DNA from: an uncultured Alphaproteobacteria bacterium
GTDB taxonomy: Bacteria; Pseudomonadota; Alphaproteobacteria; RF32; CAG-239
Length of the DNA: 64,000 nucleotides
Assembly (NCBI GenBank): GCA_944391515.1
Contig: CALXTW010000004.1
Location: forward strand, 1 to 64,000
Reading direction: 5' to 3'
A program made the position numbers and the translations under genes. The notes below the pieces were generated by a model, which did no database searches, was not told where the DNA came from, and saw only the letters and a list, made by a program, of their open reading frames with translations. Numbering within the stretch: the stretch's first letter is position 1; each line of letters begins with the position of its first letter. Positions 1 through 7,853 of the stretch are shown piece by piece.

Positions 1-43
1 TTTGTCTTAAGACACGGGAGAGTAGGTAGCTGCCAGATCTTCT
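1..43 (+). rRNA. rrf: 5S rRNA, 3' end (cut by left edge)
   Basis: The first 43 bases match the conserved 3' part of alphaproteobacterial 5S rRNA: the TTAA tetraloop with its GTC/GAC stem, the GGGAGAGTAGG loop E strand and the helix I strand CTGCCAGATCTT. The rest of the gene, and presumably the rRNA operon, lies left of the window. A terminator follows at 81-107. The 3' flank up to about position 77 is repeated after the second copy at 195-283. Confidence 0.8.
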
Positions 44-80
44 AACCGCATCCCTTCTTATTTACGTTGTTCCCTTTCAA

Positions 81-107
81 AGCACCCACCACAGGGTGCT
101 TTTTTTT
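81..107 (+). terminator. Intrinsic terminator after 5S rRNA
   Basis: A perfect 7-bp stem, AGCACCC with GGGTGCT, is followed directly by a run of eight T. It closes the rRNA operon. A near-identical terminator follows the second 5S-like copy. Confidence 0.85.
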
Positions 108-194
108 GTGACAAAGTACCATGGGTTCCCCATGGCCTTGAGTATCTAAGCTCAAATAACAAAGCTGTCGCTTTGTCTTCTCGCTAAGATAGTC

Positions 195-283
195 AAGATC
201 TTGCAGATAAAAACAACAAACTATTGTTGTTTTTACTTAGCGATTGTCTTAAGACACGGGAGAGTAGGTAGCTGCCAGATCTT
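195..283 (+). pseudogene. Shrunken 5S rRNA-like copy
   Basis: The 3' portion (from about 245) is identical to the 5S end at the left edge, including its flank. The upstream strand at 195-206 pairs with the 3' helix I strand at 11 of 12 positions, so a closed 5S-like molecule of only 89 nt can be drawn instead of about 115-120 nt. The helix II/III arm is replaced by an AT hairpin (AAAAACAACAA with TTGTTGTTTTT, about 209-235), and part of helix IV/V upstream of the TTAA loop is missing. It is probably a degenerate duplicate. It is followed by its own terminator, so transcription is possible. Confidence 0.55.
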
Positions 284-324
284 CTAACCGCATCCCTTCT
301 TATTTACGTTGTTCCCTTTTCTTA

Positions 325-349
325 AGCACCCACTCAAGGGTGCTTTTTT
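325..349 (+). terminator. Intrinsic terminator after the 5S-like copy
   Basis: AGCACCC and GGGTGCT form a 7-bp stem followed by T6. It is a near copy of the terminator at 81-107, showing that gene end, spacer and terminator were duplicated together. Confidence 0.8.
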
Positions 350-442
350 GTCATTGTATGCCTCTTAGCCTGAGAGGGAAACAATATAATCTCTTGCCTT
401 ATAAATGGCAAAATTGTTTAGCTCAGAAAAGTATGAGAGAAT

Positions 443-478
443 AAAAAAACACCTGTAATTGAAAAAATTACAGGTGTT
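443..478 (-). terminator. Terminator of the gene at 487-1128
   Basis: A 12-bp perfect inverted repeat (ACACCTGTAATT) with a 6-nt loop is followed on the minus strand by a T run. It lies just past the stop codon of the minus-strand gene. Confidence 0.85.
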
Positions 479-486
479 TTTGGGTT

Positions 487-1128
487 TTAATGGAGTTCAA
501 TGGCTAAATCCCCGAACATACCCATATTGTCAGCAGCATTTTCTAAGGCTTCTGCTTGACGCATTTTAATTTTTTCATTTGATTCAATTTCGCGCATCTT
601 AATTTTGCGTTCTTCTTGAGCATCAAATCGTTTGTCGCGTCGCTCTTCTAACCTTTCTGCTTCAGGTGTATAACCAACAGCATCTTTTTTAGCGGAAGCT
701 GATATCAAGCTATCTTTTTGAACAGTCAGCGACGCCGTTTTAAGAGCTTTTCCGGCATCAATAAATTCTGCCGGTGGTGTGACGGTGATTGTCAAAAAAG
801 AAAGTGTTGCTTTAGGTTCGCGAAAACGACTTTTTACAATTTCTTCTATTTTCTGCGGGTTATTAATAACTTCCTCACAAGAAAATTCGCTCATGGTCTT
901 TTTTACCATTCCGACAATCTCATGTCTATAACGGTGAAAATGAAAAGCGTCATTATCCGTTTCAGCTCTAACCTCTATCTCTAAAGGAATATTTTCTTTA
1001 TACACAGTAAAATTGTCCATAAAAGAGCCATCATGACACACAAAATAGCTTACTATACCACCACAAAAAGCTAGAATACCCAAAAATAAAAATACATCGT
1101 CAATAACGGGCCAATTAAATTTTTTCAT
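487..1128 (-). CDS. Hypothetical membrane-anchored protein
   Basis: I do not recognise this 213-residue protein. It has one hydrophobic segment near the N-terminus (about residues 10-30), a middle domain with alternating polar and hydrophobic residues, and a strongly charged C-terminal stretch rich in Glu, Arg and Lys (about 155-195) that looks like a coiled coil. Overall it resembles a membrane-tethered protein with a globular domain and a helical tail. The ATG is preceded by an AT-rich leader without a Shine-Dalgarno sequence. It ends at a strong terminator, and the small membrane gene at 1179-1373 lies 50 bp upstream on the same strand. Confidence 0.6.
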   Translation of the reverse strand: MKKFNWPVIDDVFLFLGILAFCGGIVSYFVCHDGSFMDNFTVYKENIPLEIEVRAETDNDAFHFHRYRHEIVGMVKKTMSEFSCEEVINNPQKIEEIVKSRFREPKATLSFLTITVTPPAEFIDAGKALKTASLTVQKDSLISASAKKDAVGYTPEAERLEERRDKRFDAQEERKIKMREIESNEKIKMRQAEALENAADNMGMFGDLAIELH

Positions 1129-1178
1129 AATTTTAATAAATTTTAGTTAGTTAATATAAAAATAAATAAAACAATCAA

Positions 1179-1373
1179 TTAGTCATCAATAGCGTCTTCG
1201 CCATAGCCATTTTCAACAGCTTTGACTATGCAATAAATTGCTGACATTATTGTGGGAGGAAGAACTATTGTTTGCCACGATACAATATCTTCCGGCACAA
1301 ACAAGTTAACGATTGATGATAACACTATCCCAATAAGAGATAGCCCGACAAATTCTAAAAAAAACTGTTTCAT
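1179..1373 (-). CDS. Small two-helix membrane protein
   Basis: A 64-residue protein with two predicted membrane helices (about residues 5-25 and 35-52) and an acidic C-terminus (GEDAIDD). No family was recognised. It lies 50 bp upstream of the membrane-anchored gene at 487-1128 on the same strand, so the two may be co-transcribed. No Shine-Dalgarno sequence is visible before the ATG. Confidence 0.5.
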   Translation of the reverse strand: MKQFFLEFVGLSLIGIVLSSIVNLFVPEDIVSWQTIVLPPTIMSAIYCIVKAVENGYGEDAIDD

Positions 1374-1471
1374 ACAAAAATAATTTAAAGTTTATAATTA
1401 TACATTTTTGGACAAAATAGGATGAATTTAAGTAAATGTCAAGTGATAACCTATGTTTCCTTAAAATATTT

Positions 1472-2356
1472 TTACAACAAAACCATATTAATGCCTATGA
1501 TAATGGCAGTAAATGAGATGAGCTTTTTGATAACTTCTTGGCGGGTTAAGTTTTCTTTGAAGCGGTTGCCGAAGATTTTATAGAGCATAAACCCTAACAA
1601 AAGTGTAAAAATGCTTTGTGATGATTCGATTGATTCGACTACCAAAACCGGTAGATGGGCTAAAGCTATTGTTAAGGCTAAAGTTCCGCCTTGATTTAGA
1701 ATTTCATTAGATAAAAAGAGTTTGATTCTCTTTTTATATTGCGGAAATGAGCTTATAATATCCGTTCTATACTTCGGGAGAAGTAACAGAGATAAACAAA
1801 TTGATGTTGCAAAAATTGAACCCCAGAATAAAACTGTTACAAAGTCAACACTTTGCAGAGAATATTTGGATAATACCGAAGACAGGGATAATAAAAGAGA
1901 TACGACCAACATCAAGAAGAATGCGATATTAATTTTTAATTTCTTGATGTCAAAATTGAGCAAAAAAGTGGAAAGTAAAATAATTCCGAAACCGCAATAT
2001 TGCATTAGGCTCAGTTTTTCATTTACAATAAAATAAGCCAATACGGGAATGGTGATTTTACCTAAAGAGAATAATGCCACAACAATTGAGGTATCAATAT
2101 TACGGAGTGCGTGATAATAAGGAATTTGATAACAAACTTCAATCAAAGCGATGATAAATAATATTGCTAAAATCTCTAAAGGGGGAATAATCGGGGTTCC
2201 GAAGAAAAATAAAAACGGAATGATAATGATGTTGCTGATTGTGGCATAAAATACGAGTGAAGGCACTTTCTTAAAAATATTATTAGAAAAATGCGCATCC
2301 ACAATACAAGACAAAGCGTGTAAAATCGGCGTTAAAAAGGCTATCAGAACGTACAT
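1472..2356 (-). CDS. EamA/DMT-family transporter
   Basis: A 294-residue, very hydrophobic protein with about ten membrane helices arranged as two repeated halves, the usual size and layout of the EamA (drug/metabolite transporter) superfamily. These are inner-membrane carriers for metabolites or drugs; the substrate cannot be read from the sequence. An AGGA ribosome-binding site lies about 10 bp before the ATG. It is divergent from the gene at 2504. Confidence 0.75.
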   Translation of the reverse strand: MYVLIAFLTPILHALSCIVDAHFSNNIFKKVPSLVFYATISNIIIIPFLFFFGTPIIPPLEILAILFIIALIEVCYQIPYYHALRNIDTSIVVALFSLGKITIPVLAYFIVNEKLSLMQYCGFGIILLSTFLLNFDIKKLKINIAFFLMLVVSLLLSLSSVLSKYSLQSVDFVTVLFWGSIFATSICLSLLLLPKYRTDIISSFPQYKKRIKLFLSNEILNQGGTLALTIALAHLPVLVVESIESSQSIFTLLLGFMLYKIFGNRFKENLTRQEVIKKLISFTAIIIGINMVLL

Positions 2357-2452
2357 ATCAAATCCTTGAGGAAATTCTTATAATGAGAAAATAGTTACTC
2401 ATAATCGGTTAAAATATGGTTTAACTCTTGAATATGGAAGAGTTGATAAGAC

Positions 2453-2481
2453 TTGAAAAGGGTGGAAAACTTCGGCATAAT
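2453..2481 (+). promoter_or_regulatory. Predicted sigma-70 promoter for 2504-3514
   Basis: TTGAAA (2453-2458) and CATAAT (2476-2481) are separated by exactly 17 bp, placing a start site near 2488, about 16 bp before the ATG. Read from consensus only. Confidence 0.5.
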
Positions 2482-2503
2482 ATTATTATGAAATTGGGAG
2501 AAA

Positions 2504-3514
2504 ATGATGTCGGTTTATGATAAGTTTGAAAAATATTTGCCGGAAATGACTGAGGTGCGCGCAAGATATAATACTTATCTGTCCAACAATCATTTGGTTA
2601 AAAATAAGGAAGAAAAATTATCGGACTATTTGGCTTTGGTCGCGGCCTCTTATGAAAAACAAAAGTTTGATTATGTTTTTGTGCTCAAAGATGTGCCAAG
2701 TGTTCTTGCCAAACCTTTAAGCAAAGAAGATTTATCTTTGGCCTTGGTGGTTTTGAGTCGGCGCTTGAGGCAACGGCCGATGATGGATAAAATCAACGGC
2801 TTTTCACAAACTGTGCGTGATGAATTATGGTCTGTGCCTAAAGAAAAAGAGTGTGATAGAGAATTTGGGGCTTATTGGTTTTATAAGATGTTTCCTTTCA
2901 ATAAATTTAGAGGAATGGGTGGAGAGGAAGAGAAAAATGTTATTCGCTATGCGCTCAATGTAAAGCCCGATGTTGGTTTGTTTAAAAAGCTCGATGATAT
3001 TTGCCTGAAATATGATGTGTTTAACTACAAAGTTGCGGCCGAAGATGATTATAATAACCGACAAGATCCGATTATTATTTATGCTCGCGATAGGCAGAAA
3101 AAAGAAATGCAGCAAGATTTATTACAATTGGCTAAAAGGTATCGCCGTAAAGATGACTATGAAATGATAGGGTATCAAAATTTGGGTGATGGACTGTATG
3201 GTGCCGATGAGGTTAAGGCTCAGGATGTGATGGCCTTGCGGATGAAGTTGTTGAAACCAGATGAAAGGCTGGTTTTTACACAACCGCTTGATGATGAGTG
3301 GGAGCAGATGGACAGAGAATATGATTTGAAAGCAAAACTCAGAAAAGAAAAGAGTTTGCGGGGTTTGTTGTATGGGGCTTTGTGCTCTGTGTCGTATGAT
3401 AATGCGTTATCAAATGGAGAGTTTCAGGTTTATCAAATGACGGTGAATGCTTACCTGCAAGCGGAAAACTCTCATCAGCTTGGGATATGCGCAAAGAATG
3501 CTTTTGAGCGATAA
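2504..3514 (+). CDS. Hypothetical cytoplasmic protein
   Basis: A 336-residue soluble, charged protein with no signal peptide or membrane segment and no family I recognise. It looks mainly helical, with many Lys/Arg/Glu/Asp. GGGAGA lies 6 bp before tandem ATG codons at 2504 and 2507; either could be used. It has its own promoter and is followed by a shared terminator, so it is probably monocistronic. Confidence 0.6.
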   Translation: MMSVYDKFEKYLPEMTEVRARYNTYLSNNHLVKNKEEKLSDYLALVAASYEKQKFDYVFVLKDVPSVLAKPLSKEDLSLALVVLSRRLRQRPMMDKINGFSQTVRDELWSVPKEKECDREFGAYWFYKMFPFNKFRGMGGEEEKNVIRYALNVKPDVGLFKKLDDICLKYDVFNYKVAAEDDYNNRQDPIIIYARDRQKKEMQQDLLQLAKRYRRKDDYEMIGYQNLGDGLYGADEVKAQDVMALRMKLLKPDERLVFTQPLDDEWEQMDREYDLKAKLRKEKSLRGLLYGALCSVSYDNALSNGEFQVYQMTVNAYLQAENSHQLGICAKNAFER

Positions 3515-3528
3515 GTGCTATTGAGATA

Positions 3529-3566
3529 CAAAAAAAGAGTGGGCTTGGAGCACCACTCTTTTTTGT
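3529..3566. terminator. Bidirectional terminator between convergent genes
   Basis: AAAAAAGAGTGG and CCACTCTTTTTT form a 12-bp stem flanked by A and T runs. It serves the converging genes at 2504-3514 and 3578-4591. Confidence 0.8.
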
Positions 3567-3577
3567 TTAAGAATAAA

Positions 3578-4591
3578 TTACGAATACTTTAAGCTTGCGT
3601 AAATTGAATCGTAATTTATGGCTTTTCTCTTTTCTTTTATTCTTTTTCTCTGGGAAGAGAAAATAGAATATTTTTTGAGAGTTTTCTTTGCCAGACGAGG
3701 CTCACCAATTTCGCGTAATTGATGATAGAGCCAAATCTCAAAAGCTTTTTGCTTCAGTTCCGAAGGACGATAAGTTAGATCTTTGTCCGTTACGAAGAAA
3801 GCAATCAACTTTATTAATTCTGGCTCCTTAGCCTCGATGTTTTCTTTGTAGAAAGCTATGAGAACACATGTCTCAAAACATTCTTCGGCCTTGAGCTGTT
3901 GTGTCTCATACAGCTCTTTCAGGAGATGCCATAAGTTCCCATTCGCAAAGAAGTGGGCGCTGTCTTTTTGTTCCGCTAAGAACAAGTATGGATCAAAATA
4001 GGTGAGAGATTTTTCTCTCAATTGGTCCATATTTTTTGTTATGAGCCCTCGATGTATGCTATGATTTAAGAGGTCATAGCATTTTTGCGCGCCACGCAAC
4101 ATATCGTCATAGCGCTCATACCGGAACAAAATTTCGGCCTCATCATAGAAAGCCAAAGTTGTCCAGTCTTGGTTTTTAACCAAGATTGAGCGAGAAGGAT
4201 TTTCTCGATATATTTTATCATTTATCCTGCCTATATTTTTGTTGTATAGGCAGATTTCATCGAGAAATAAGCCTTGCTCTATGAGCAAATCCTCTAAATC
4301 TTGTTCCATCACCCAGTCAATGTGACCGGATTTGGCAAACAAGATCGCAATTTCTTCTTCCGAGTACTGCGTTTGTAGTACTTGGAATATATCTGAGGGT
4401 GATGCGTTTGGCGAGATTTGAGCCGTTTTCAAAAACTCAATCAACGCCTCTTTGGAGGGGAGGTATTTCAGCAAGAGCTTTAACGCCTCTCCGCTGAGGT
4501 AAAATATTTGATTAAAGTTTTTAACAAAATTTTCCGGTGTCTGCTCCAGCAATATCTGCAGAGAGGCAGAATCAAATTTTAATTCTTTCAT
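3578..4591 (-). CDS. Hypothetical helical protein
   Basis: A 337-residue protein that reads as almost entirely alpha-helical, with leucine-rich amphipathic helices in succession, suggesting a solenoid or scaffold. No signal peptide, membrane helix or catalytic motif was seen and no family was recognised. The C-terminus is strongly basic (about residues 300-330). The leader is AT-rich with no Shine-Dalgarno sequence. Monocistronic, ending at the shared terminator. Confidence 0.55.
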   Translation of the reverse strand: MKELKFDSASLQILLEQTPENFVKNFNQIFYLSGEALKLLLKYLPSKEALIEFLKTAQISPNASPSDIFQVLQTQYSEEEIAILFAKSGHIDWVMEQDLEDLLIEQGLFLDEICLYNKNIGRINDKIYRENPSRSILVKNQDWTTLAFYDEAEILFRYERYDDMLRGAQKCYDLLNHSIHRGLITKNMDQLREKSLTYFDPYLFLAEQKDSAHFFANGNLWHLLKELYETQQLKAEECFETCVLIAFYKENIEAKEPELIKLIAFFVTDKDLTYRPSELKQKAFEIWLYHQLREIGEPRLAKKTLKKYSIFSSQRKRIKEKRKAINYDSIYASLKYS

Positions 4592-4678
4592 AATAAATAT
4601 AATTTAATTGGTTATATGCTAGGGATTATAGTCTATTTTTGAGGTTATGTAAATAGACAAAATTTGTTTTTTTGTCTT

Positions 4679-5181
4679 TTATGTTAGAGGAGTAGGGGCA
4701 TTCTTGGGTTTGCGTGTGGCGTGGAGTTCTTCTATTAAATTCCAAGTTTGGCCGCTGTTGTGTGTGGCCTCACAACACCAGTAAAAAGAGTGTAACTCTA
4801 TATCTTTAATTGTCCAGCGGAGGCGGAAGTCTTGCGGCGTGTCATCCCAGATGATTATTTGGTCTGTTAAGCACTGGGTGCGAAGGCGGTTGAAATTATC
4901 ATCGTCGCCGTCATAGGTGTTCCACTCATTGGTTTGGGAGTTATAAAGTCGTTTGGACGTGAGAGGACGAACGTAAATTCCGCTTTTTTCGGCTTCTTGG
5001 CGAGAAGGGCAGATAAAAACATCATAAATGCCATGATATTGGGGGAGGCGGCTGAAGAGCCATTGCCTTTGACTTCGTGGGCAATTTTTCCTTGTGCAAA
5101 GTTGTGCCAAAGGAAATCCCATTCACCAATGAGAAGTCCAAATAAATTGCTGCATTGTGTATGTTGGTTCGTTTCTGTCAT
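4679..5181 (-). pseudogene. Frameshifted conserved protein (lipocalin/DUF1579-like)
   Basis: The N-terminal part (from the ATG at 5181) and the C-terminal part read in different frames. In frame one the protein runs to EVKG near 5065 and then becomes nonsense. The second frame continues sensibly with QWLFSRLPQYHGIYDVFICP. Joining them by adding one base near 5065 gives a single protein of about 167 residues with the pattern KGxWxFSRxLxGxxIxDVFICPSR, which I associate with a small beta-barrel family resembling DUF1579/lipocalins. Either a real one-base deletion inactivated the gene or the assembly has an error. The C-terminal part is conserved enough to look recently functional. Confidence 0.65.
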
Positions 5182-5311
5182 AAGTTTTTGTTTAACGCAT
5201 ATTTTTTAATATTTTGTAAAATATGGATTAAATATGTTTATCTAAACCTTTAGTGTACTAATTTTTAGTTATCACAATTATAAATTTAGGATATTTTATT
5301 TTTGCTATTTG

Positions 5312-5339
5312 TTGCATATTGTTAATATGTGATATGCAA
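5312..5339 (+). promoter_or_regulatory. Inverted repeat in the cold-shock gene leader
   Basis: TTGCATAT (5312-5319) and ATATGCAA (5332-5339) are perfect inverted repeats around a 12-nt AT-rich loop, 68 bp before the csp ATG. This could be an operator or part of a structured cold-shock 5' leader; csp mRNAs often have long regulatory leaders. The 225-bp region 5182-5406 holds nothing else I recognise. Confidence 0.35.
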
Positions 5340-5406
5340 ACAATTTAAATTTTTGGTTGCGGTTATATGGCTTATTTTCTAAAACTGATTTAAGGAAACT
5401 AAAATT

Positions 5407-5610
5407 ATGCATAAAGGTATTGTTAAGTGGTTTAATACTAAAAAAGGTTATGGATTTATTCAATCTGATGCGGCTGCAAAAGATATTTTTGTTCATGTTA
5501 CGGCTTTGCAACAATCAGGTATCAGAAAATTGACAGACGGGCAGGAAGTGTCTTTTGATATTTTTGATGATAAAGGGCGTCCGGCGGCTAATCATATTTC
5601 TATTTTGTAA
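5407..5610 (+). CDS. Cold-shock protein, CspA family
   Basis: A 67-residue single cold-shock domain of standard length. It has both nucleic-acid-binding motifs, KGYGFIQ (RNP1) and DIFVHV (RNP2), and the typical start GIVKWFNTKKG. These proteins bind single-stranded RNA and DNA and melt mRNA structure, especially after a temperature drop. AAGGA lies about 11 bp before the ATG. The long leader with an inverted repeat and the following strong terminator indicate a single-gene transcript. Confidence 0.93.
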   Translation: MHKGIVKWFNTKKGYGFIQSDAAAKDIFVHVTALQQSGIRKLTDGQEVSFDIFDDKGRPAANHISIL

Positions 5611-5634
5611 ATTCGCTGGAATTTGAAACTAAAA

Positions 5635-5667
5635 AACTCCGGAGGTTTGACGCTCCGGAGTTTTTTT
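5635..5667 (+). terminator. Terminator of the cold-shock gene
   Basis: AACTCCGGA and TCCGGAGTT form a 9-bp GC-rich stem followed by T7. Confidence 0.9.
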
Positions 5668-5749
5668 ATGAAGAAAAAGAGAGAGTGTTGACAAGAACAT
5701 GGCTTGGGGAAATAATCATCCTATATTTGTTTTGATGTGAGGAGCAAAA

Positions 5750-6523
5750 ATGAAGAAAAGAGCATTTTTGAGTGCGGTGCTGGGTATTATGATGAGTACA
5801 GCTTGCGCATTGCAGAGTAAGGAAAAACAATTGTTGGGGAATTGGGTAGAGGTGATGCCCGCCAATCCGCAATTTGTTCAAGGAATTAGTTTGTCAGAAG
5901 ATGGAAAAGCATCATCGATTGGCATGGCTACCTTAAAATATGAAGCATGGAAAGTTGATGGTGATAAACTCATTCTTAAAGGGAGAAGTATTGGAAATCA
6001 CCAAGAAATCGAATTTAGTGATGAATTAGACATTGTCGAGTTGAAAACAAATACATTAACTTTAGGGAAATTTGGAGCCTATCGGGTACATTATTATCGG
6101 GTAGATGAAGTTCCTGATTTGGAAAATCTGAGTAATTTGCCCAAGTTATTACACAAACCAGAGGGAAGTGCTGTATTGCTGACAAAAGTTTATGAAGGAC
6201 TGTTACCTGCGGCTTCCGGTGTGGGAATTGTTTATAAAATCACATTGTATAATTATGAAAATAGCGGAGATGGTGTCTTTAAGGCTCAATTGACTTATTT
6301 GGAAGCGGATAACGGTAAGGATAAGGTTTTTGAATTTGGAGGACGTCAATTTACTCTGCGGGGAAGAGTTGGCGATGATAATGCAACCGTTTTGCAATTA
6401 AGGGCTTTTAATAATGCTCATGATGTTATGAATTTTGAACAAAAAGGTTCGTCACTGACTTTGTTGGATAAAGATTTAAAACCAATAAAATCTAAGCTGA
6501 ATTATACTTTGAAGTTGCAATAG
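5750..6523 (+). CDS. Lipocalin-like plus NlpE-N-like envelope lipoprotein
   Basis: A 257-residue protein with a signal peptide and a possible lipobox ending at Cys19 (STAC). Residues about 27-125 have the pattern of a small lipocalin-like barrel (LLGNWVE, then alternating strands). The C-terminal half (about 140-257) ends in a strand pattern with LTLLDKDLKPI, like the N-terminal domain of the copper/envelope-stress lipoprotein NlpE. It probably sits in the outer membrane or periplasm. The gene 22 bp downstream encodes a lipoprotein resembling the other half of NlpE. GAGGAG precedes the ATG. Confidence 0.6.
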   Translation: MKKRAFLSAVLGIMMSTACALQSKEKQLLGNWVEVMPANPQFVQGISLSEDGKASSIGMATLKYEAWKVDGDKLILKGRSIGNHQEIEFSDELDIVELKTNTLTLGKFGAYRVHYYRVDEVPDLENLSNLPKLLHKPEGSAVLLTKVYEGLLPAASGVGIVYKITLYNYENSGDGVFKAQLTYLEADNGKDKVFEFGGRQFTLRGRVGDDNATVLQLRAFNNAHDVMNFEQKGSSLTLLDKDLKPIKSKLNYTLKLQ

Positions 6524-6545
6524 TTTTTGAATGATAGAAGAAACA

Positions 6546-6911
6546 ATGAGAAAGATTTTATTTTTTGCGGCAATCGTTCTTTTGTCGGGTTGTTTGGATA
6601 ATAATGAGTATCGTGTTGATGGGGTATTGAGATTAGGCCATGAAGTGCGCTCCTTTGAAAATATGGCAGATTGTAAAGAATATTGGATTGTTGATAAATC
6701 CGGACAGTTGATGGAAAAATACAAAGAAGTCATTGGGTCGAAAATTATTAATAATCAGCCGGTTCAGGCTCGTTTGAAGGTTAAAAATATTGGCAAAATG
6801 AGTGAGGGTTTTGGTGCAGAGTATGACGGCGCTTATGAAGTGATGGAAATTGAGGAATTATCAAAGGATTCATTTAACATCCAAAGTTCTTGTTTTGATA
6901 AATTAAGGTAA
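6546..6911 (+). CDS. Small lipoprotein resembling the NlpE OB domain
   Basis: A 121-residue lipoprotein starting MRKILFFAAIVLLSGC, a textbook signal with lipobox LSGC. I prefer this ATG over the in-frame one at 6531 because the signal peptide then starts correctly. The mature part contains EYWIVDKSGQLMEKY and GFGAEYDGAYEVMEIEEL, resembling the C-terminal OB-fold domain of NlpE. With the preceding gene it may form a split NlpE. It overlaps the convergent gene at 6903 by 9 bp. Confidence 0.6.
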   Translation: MRKILFFAAIVLLSGCLDNNEYRVDGVLRLGHEVRSFENMADCKEYWIVDKSGQLMEKYKEVIGSKIINNQPVQARLKVKNIGKMSEGFGAEYDGAYEVMEIEELSKDSFNIQSSCFDKLR

Positions 6912-7454
6912 AAAGATTTCTAACTTGGGGTTATCTATATCTTGTTTGATGATGAGGCTGTAGTTATTTTCTAATTCCAAGGCAACGGCTGTTAGATATA
7001 AGTTATCTTCAGATAATAGCGGATAAATATTTTTAATCTTATTCCCTAATATATCTTTATATAAATATGATATATCCATATATGTGTTTTTTAATTCCGA
7101 TATGTTTTTTATCGATAAATTTTGAATGTCAATACAAGGAGAAATATCTTTGCTGTTTAGTCCTATTTCGTAGCAATAATAAGCTGCAAAATCGATAGAT
7201 AAAAAATTTTCGCTAATTTTGAAAATAAAGGCCTGTTCCCAATTATACAGATCTCTGTTTTGAGGCTGCAAAAAATCATTTTCATTAAAGTCTGATACAC
7301 TTAAATCAAACTTTGAATTGAAAATAGCGGTTAGCTTTTGCTCAACCAATAAAGGTTTTATGCTCTTTATTATAAACGCAGCACCAGTGGCCGGAAATTT
7401 ACTTTTAAGCTTCTGTCCTTTAGCATAAGCTGTTTGAATTGAAATTGTTTTCAT
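6903..7454 (-). CDS. Hypothetical protein
   Basis: A 183-residue soluble protein, rich in Ile, Asn and Lys, with no family recognised, no signal peptide and no membrane helix. The base composition is more AT-rich than in neighbouring genes, which may mean recent acquisition. Its 3' end overlaps the convergent lipoprotein gene by 9 bp. Confidence 0.5.
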   Translation of the reverse strand: MKTISIQTAYAKGQKLKSKFPATGAAFIIKSIKPLLVEQKLTAIFNSKFDLSVSDFNENDFLQPQNRDLYNWEQAFIFKISENFLSIDFAAYYCYEIGLNSKDISPCIDIQNLSIKNISELKNTYMDISYLYKDILGNKIKNIYPLLSEDNLYLTAVALELENNYSLIIKQDIDNPKLEIFLP

Positions 7455-7475
7455 AAAACTCTTTACAAAAAATGA

Positions 7476-7575
7476 TTAAAGTGGCTTTGGATGGACGGTG
7501 TTTCCCATCATTACAACATAAATACGTCATGTTCTGCAGTTGCACCGATTTTCTGCGCTTCAAAGCCACTCTTTT
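7476..7575 (+). ncRNA. Possible small RNA or rod-like hairpin with terminator
   Basis: AGTGGCTTTG (about 7476-7485) pairs perfectly with CAAAGCCACT (about 7561-7570), which is followed by CTTTTT. Inside, CGGTG pairs with CACCG and AACAT with ATGTT, so roughly 95 nt can fold into one long imperfect rod ending in an intrinsic-terminator-like tail. I do not recognise it; in particular the SRP RNA signature is absent. It lies directly before the IS200-derived element and could be part of a larger mobile repeat. Confidence 0.3.
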
Positions 7576-7583
7576 TATTAGTT

Positions 7584-7722
7584 GCCTTACAGAAAACCCC
7601 GAGTTTACTCGGGGCTGAATGCCAAGGTGTTGGAACAACACCGCTCCACGCCAACGAGCGTGGTCAAACCGTAAGGTTTGTAGCTGTTATAGAACCCCCA
7701 GTTTACTGGGGGATATCTATAT
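7584..7722 (+). mobile_element. IS200-derived non-autonomous element (PATE-like)
   Basis: Both ends match the complete IS200 element at 35495-36050. The left end has GCCTTACAGA followed by a palindrome (7597-7614, CCCC...GGGG around GAGTTTACTC). The right end has TATAGAACCCC, the palindrome at 7695-7712, then GGGGGATATCTAT. There is no transposase gene. The interior instead holds three tandem perfect hairpins: 7626-7642 (7-bp stem), 7646-7663 (6-bp stem) and 7665-7680 (6-bp stem with a GTAA tetraloop). Such elements would be moved in trans by the TnpA at 35561. Confidence 0.65.
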
Positions 7723-7853
7723 AAGATTTGTCCTTACATAAAAACATATCAGGTTGACAAATAACCCTAACGATATGTGTTACATATAAATACCATAACT
7801 CTTTATGAGGGTCAATAAGAGAAACTGTGGGACTATAGTGGGATTGTATGAGG

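Noticed and set aside
7476-7575. Signal recognition particle (4.5S) RNA
   Set aside because: Size and rod shape fit, but the conserved SRP54-binding loop (GGAAGCAGC type) is absent on both strands.
7491-7724. Open frame across the IS200-derived element
   Set aside because: It reads through palindromic ends and hairpins; composition is dictated by the repeats and no protein pattern is visible.
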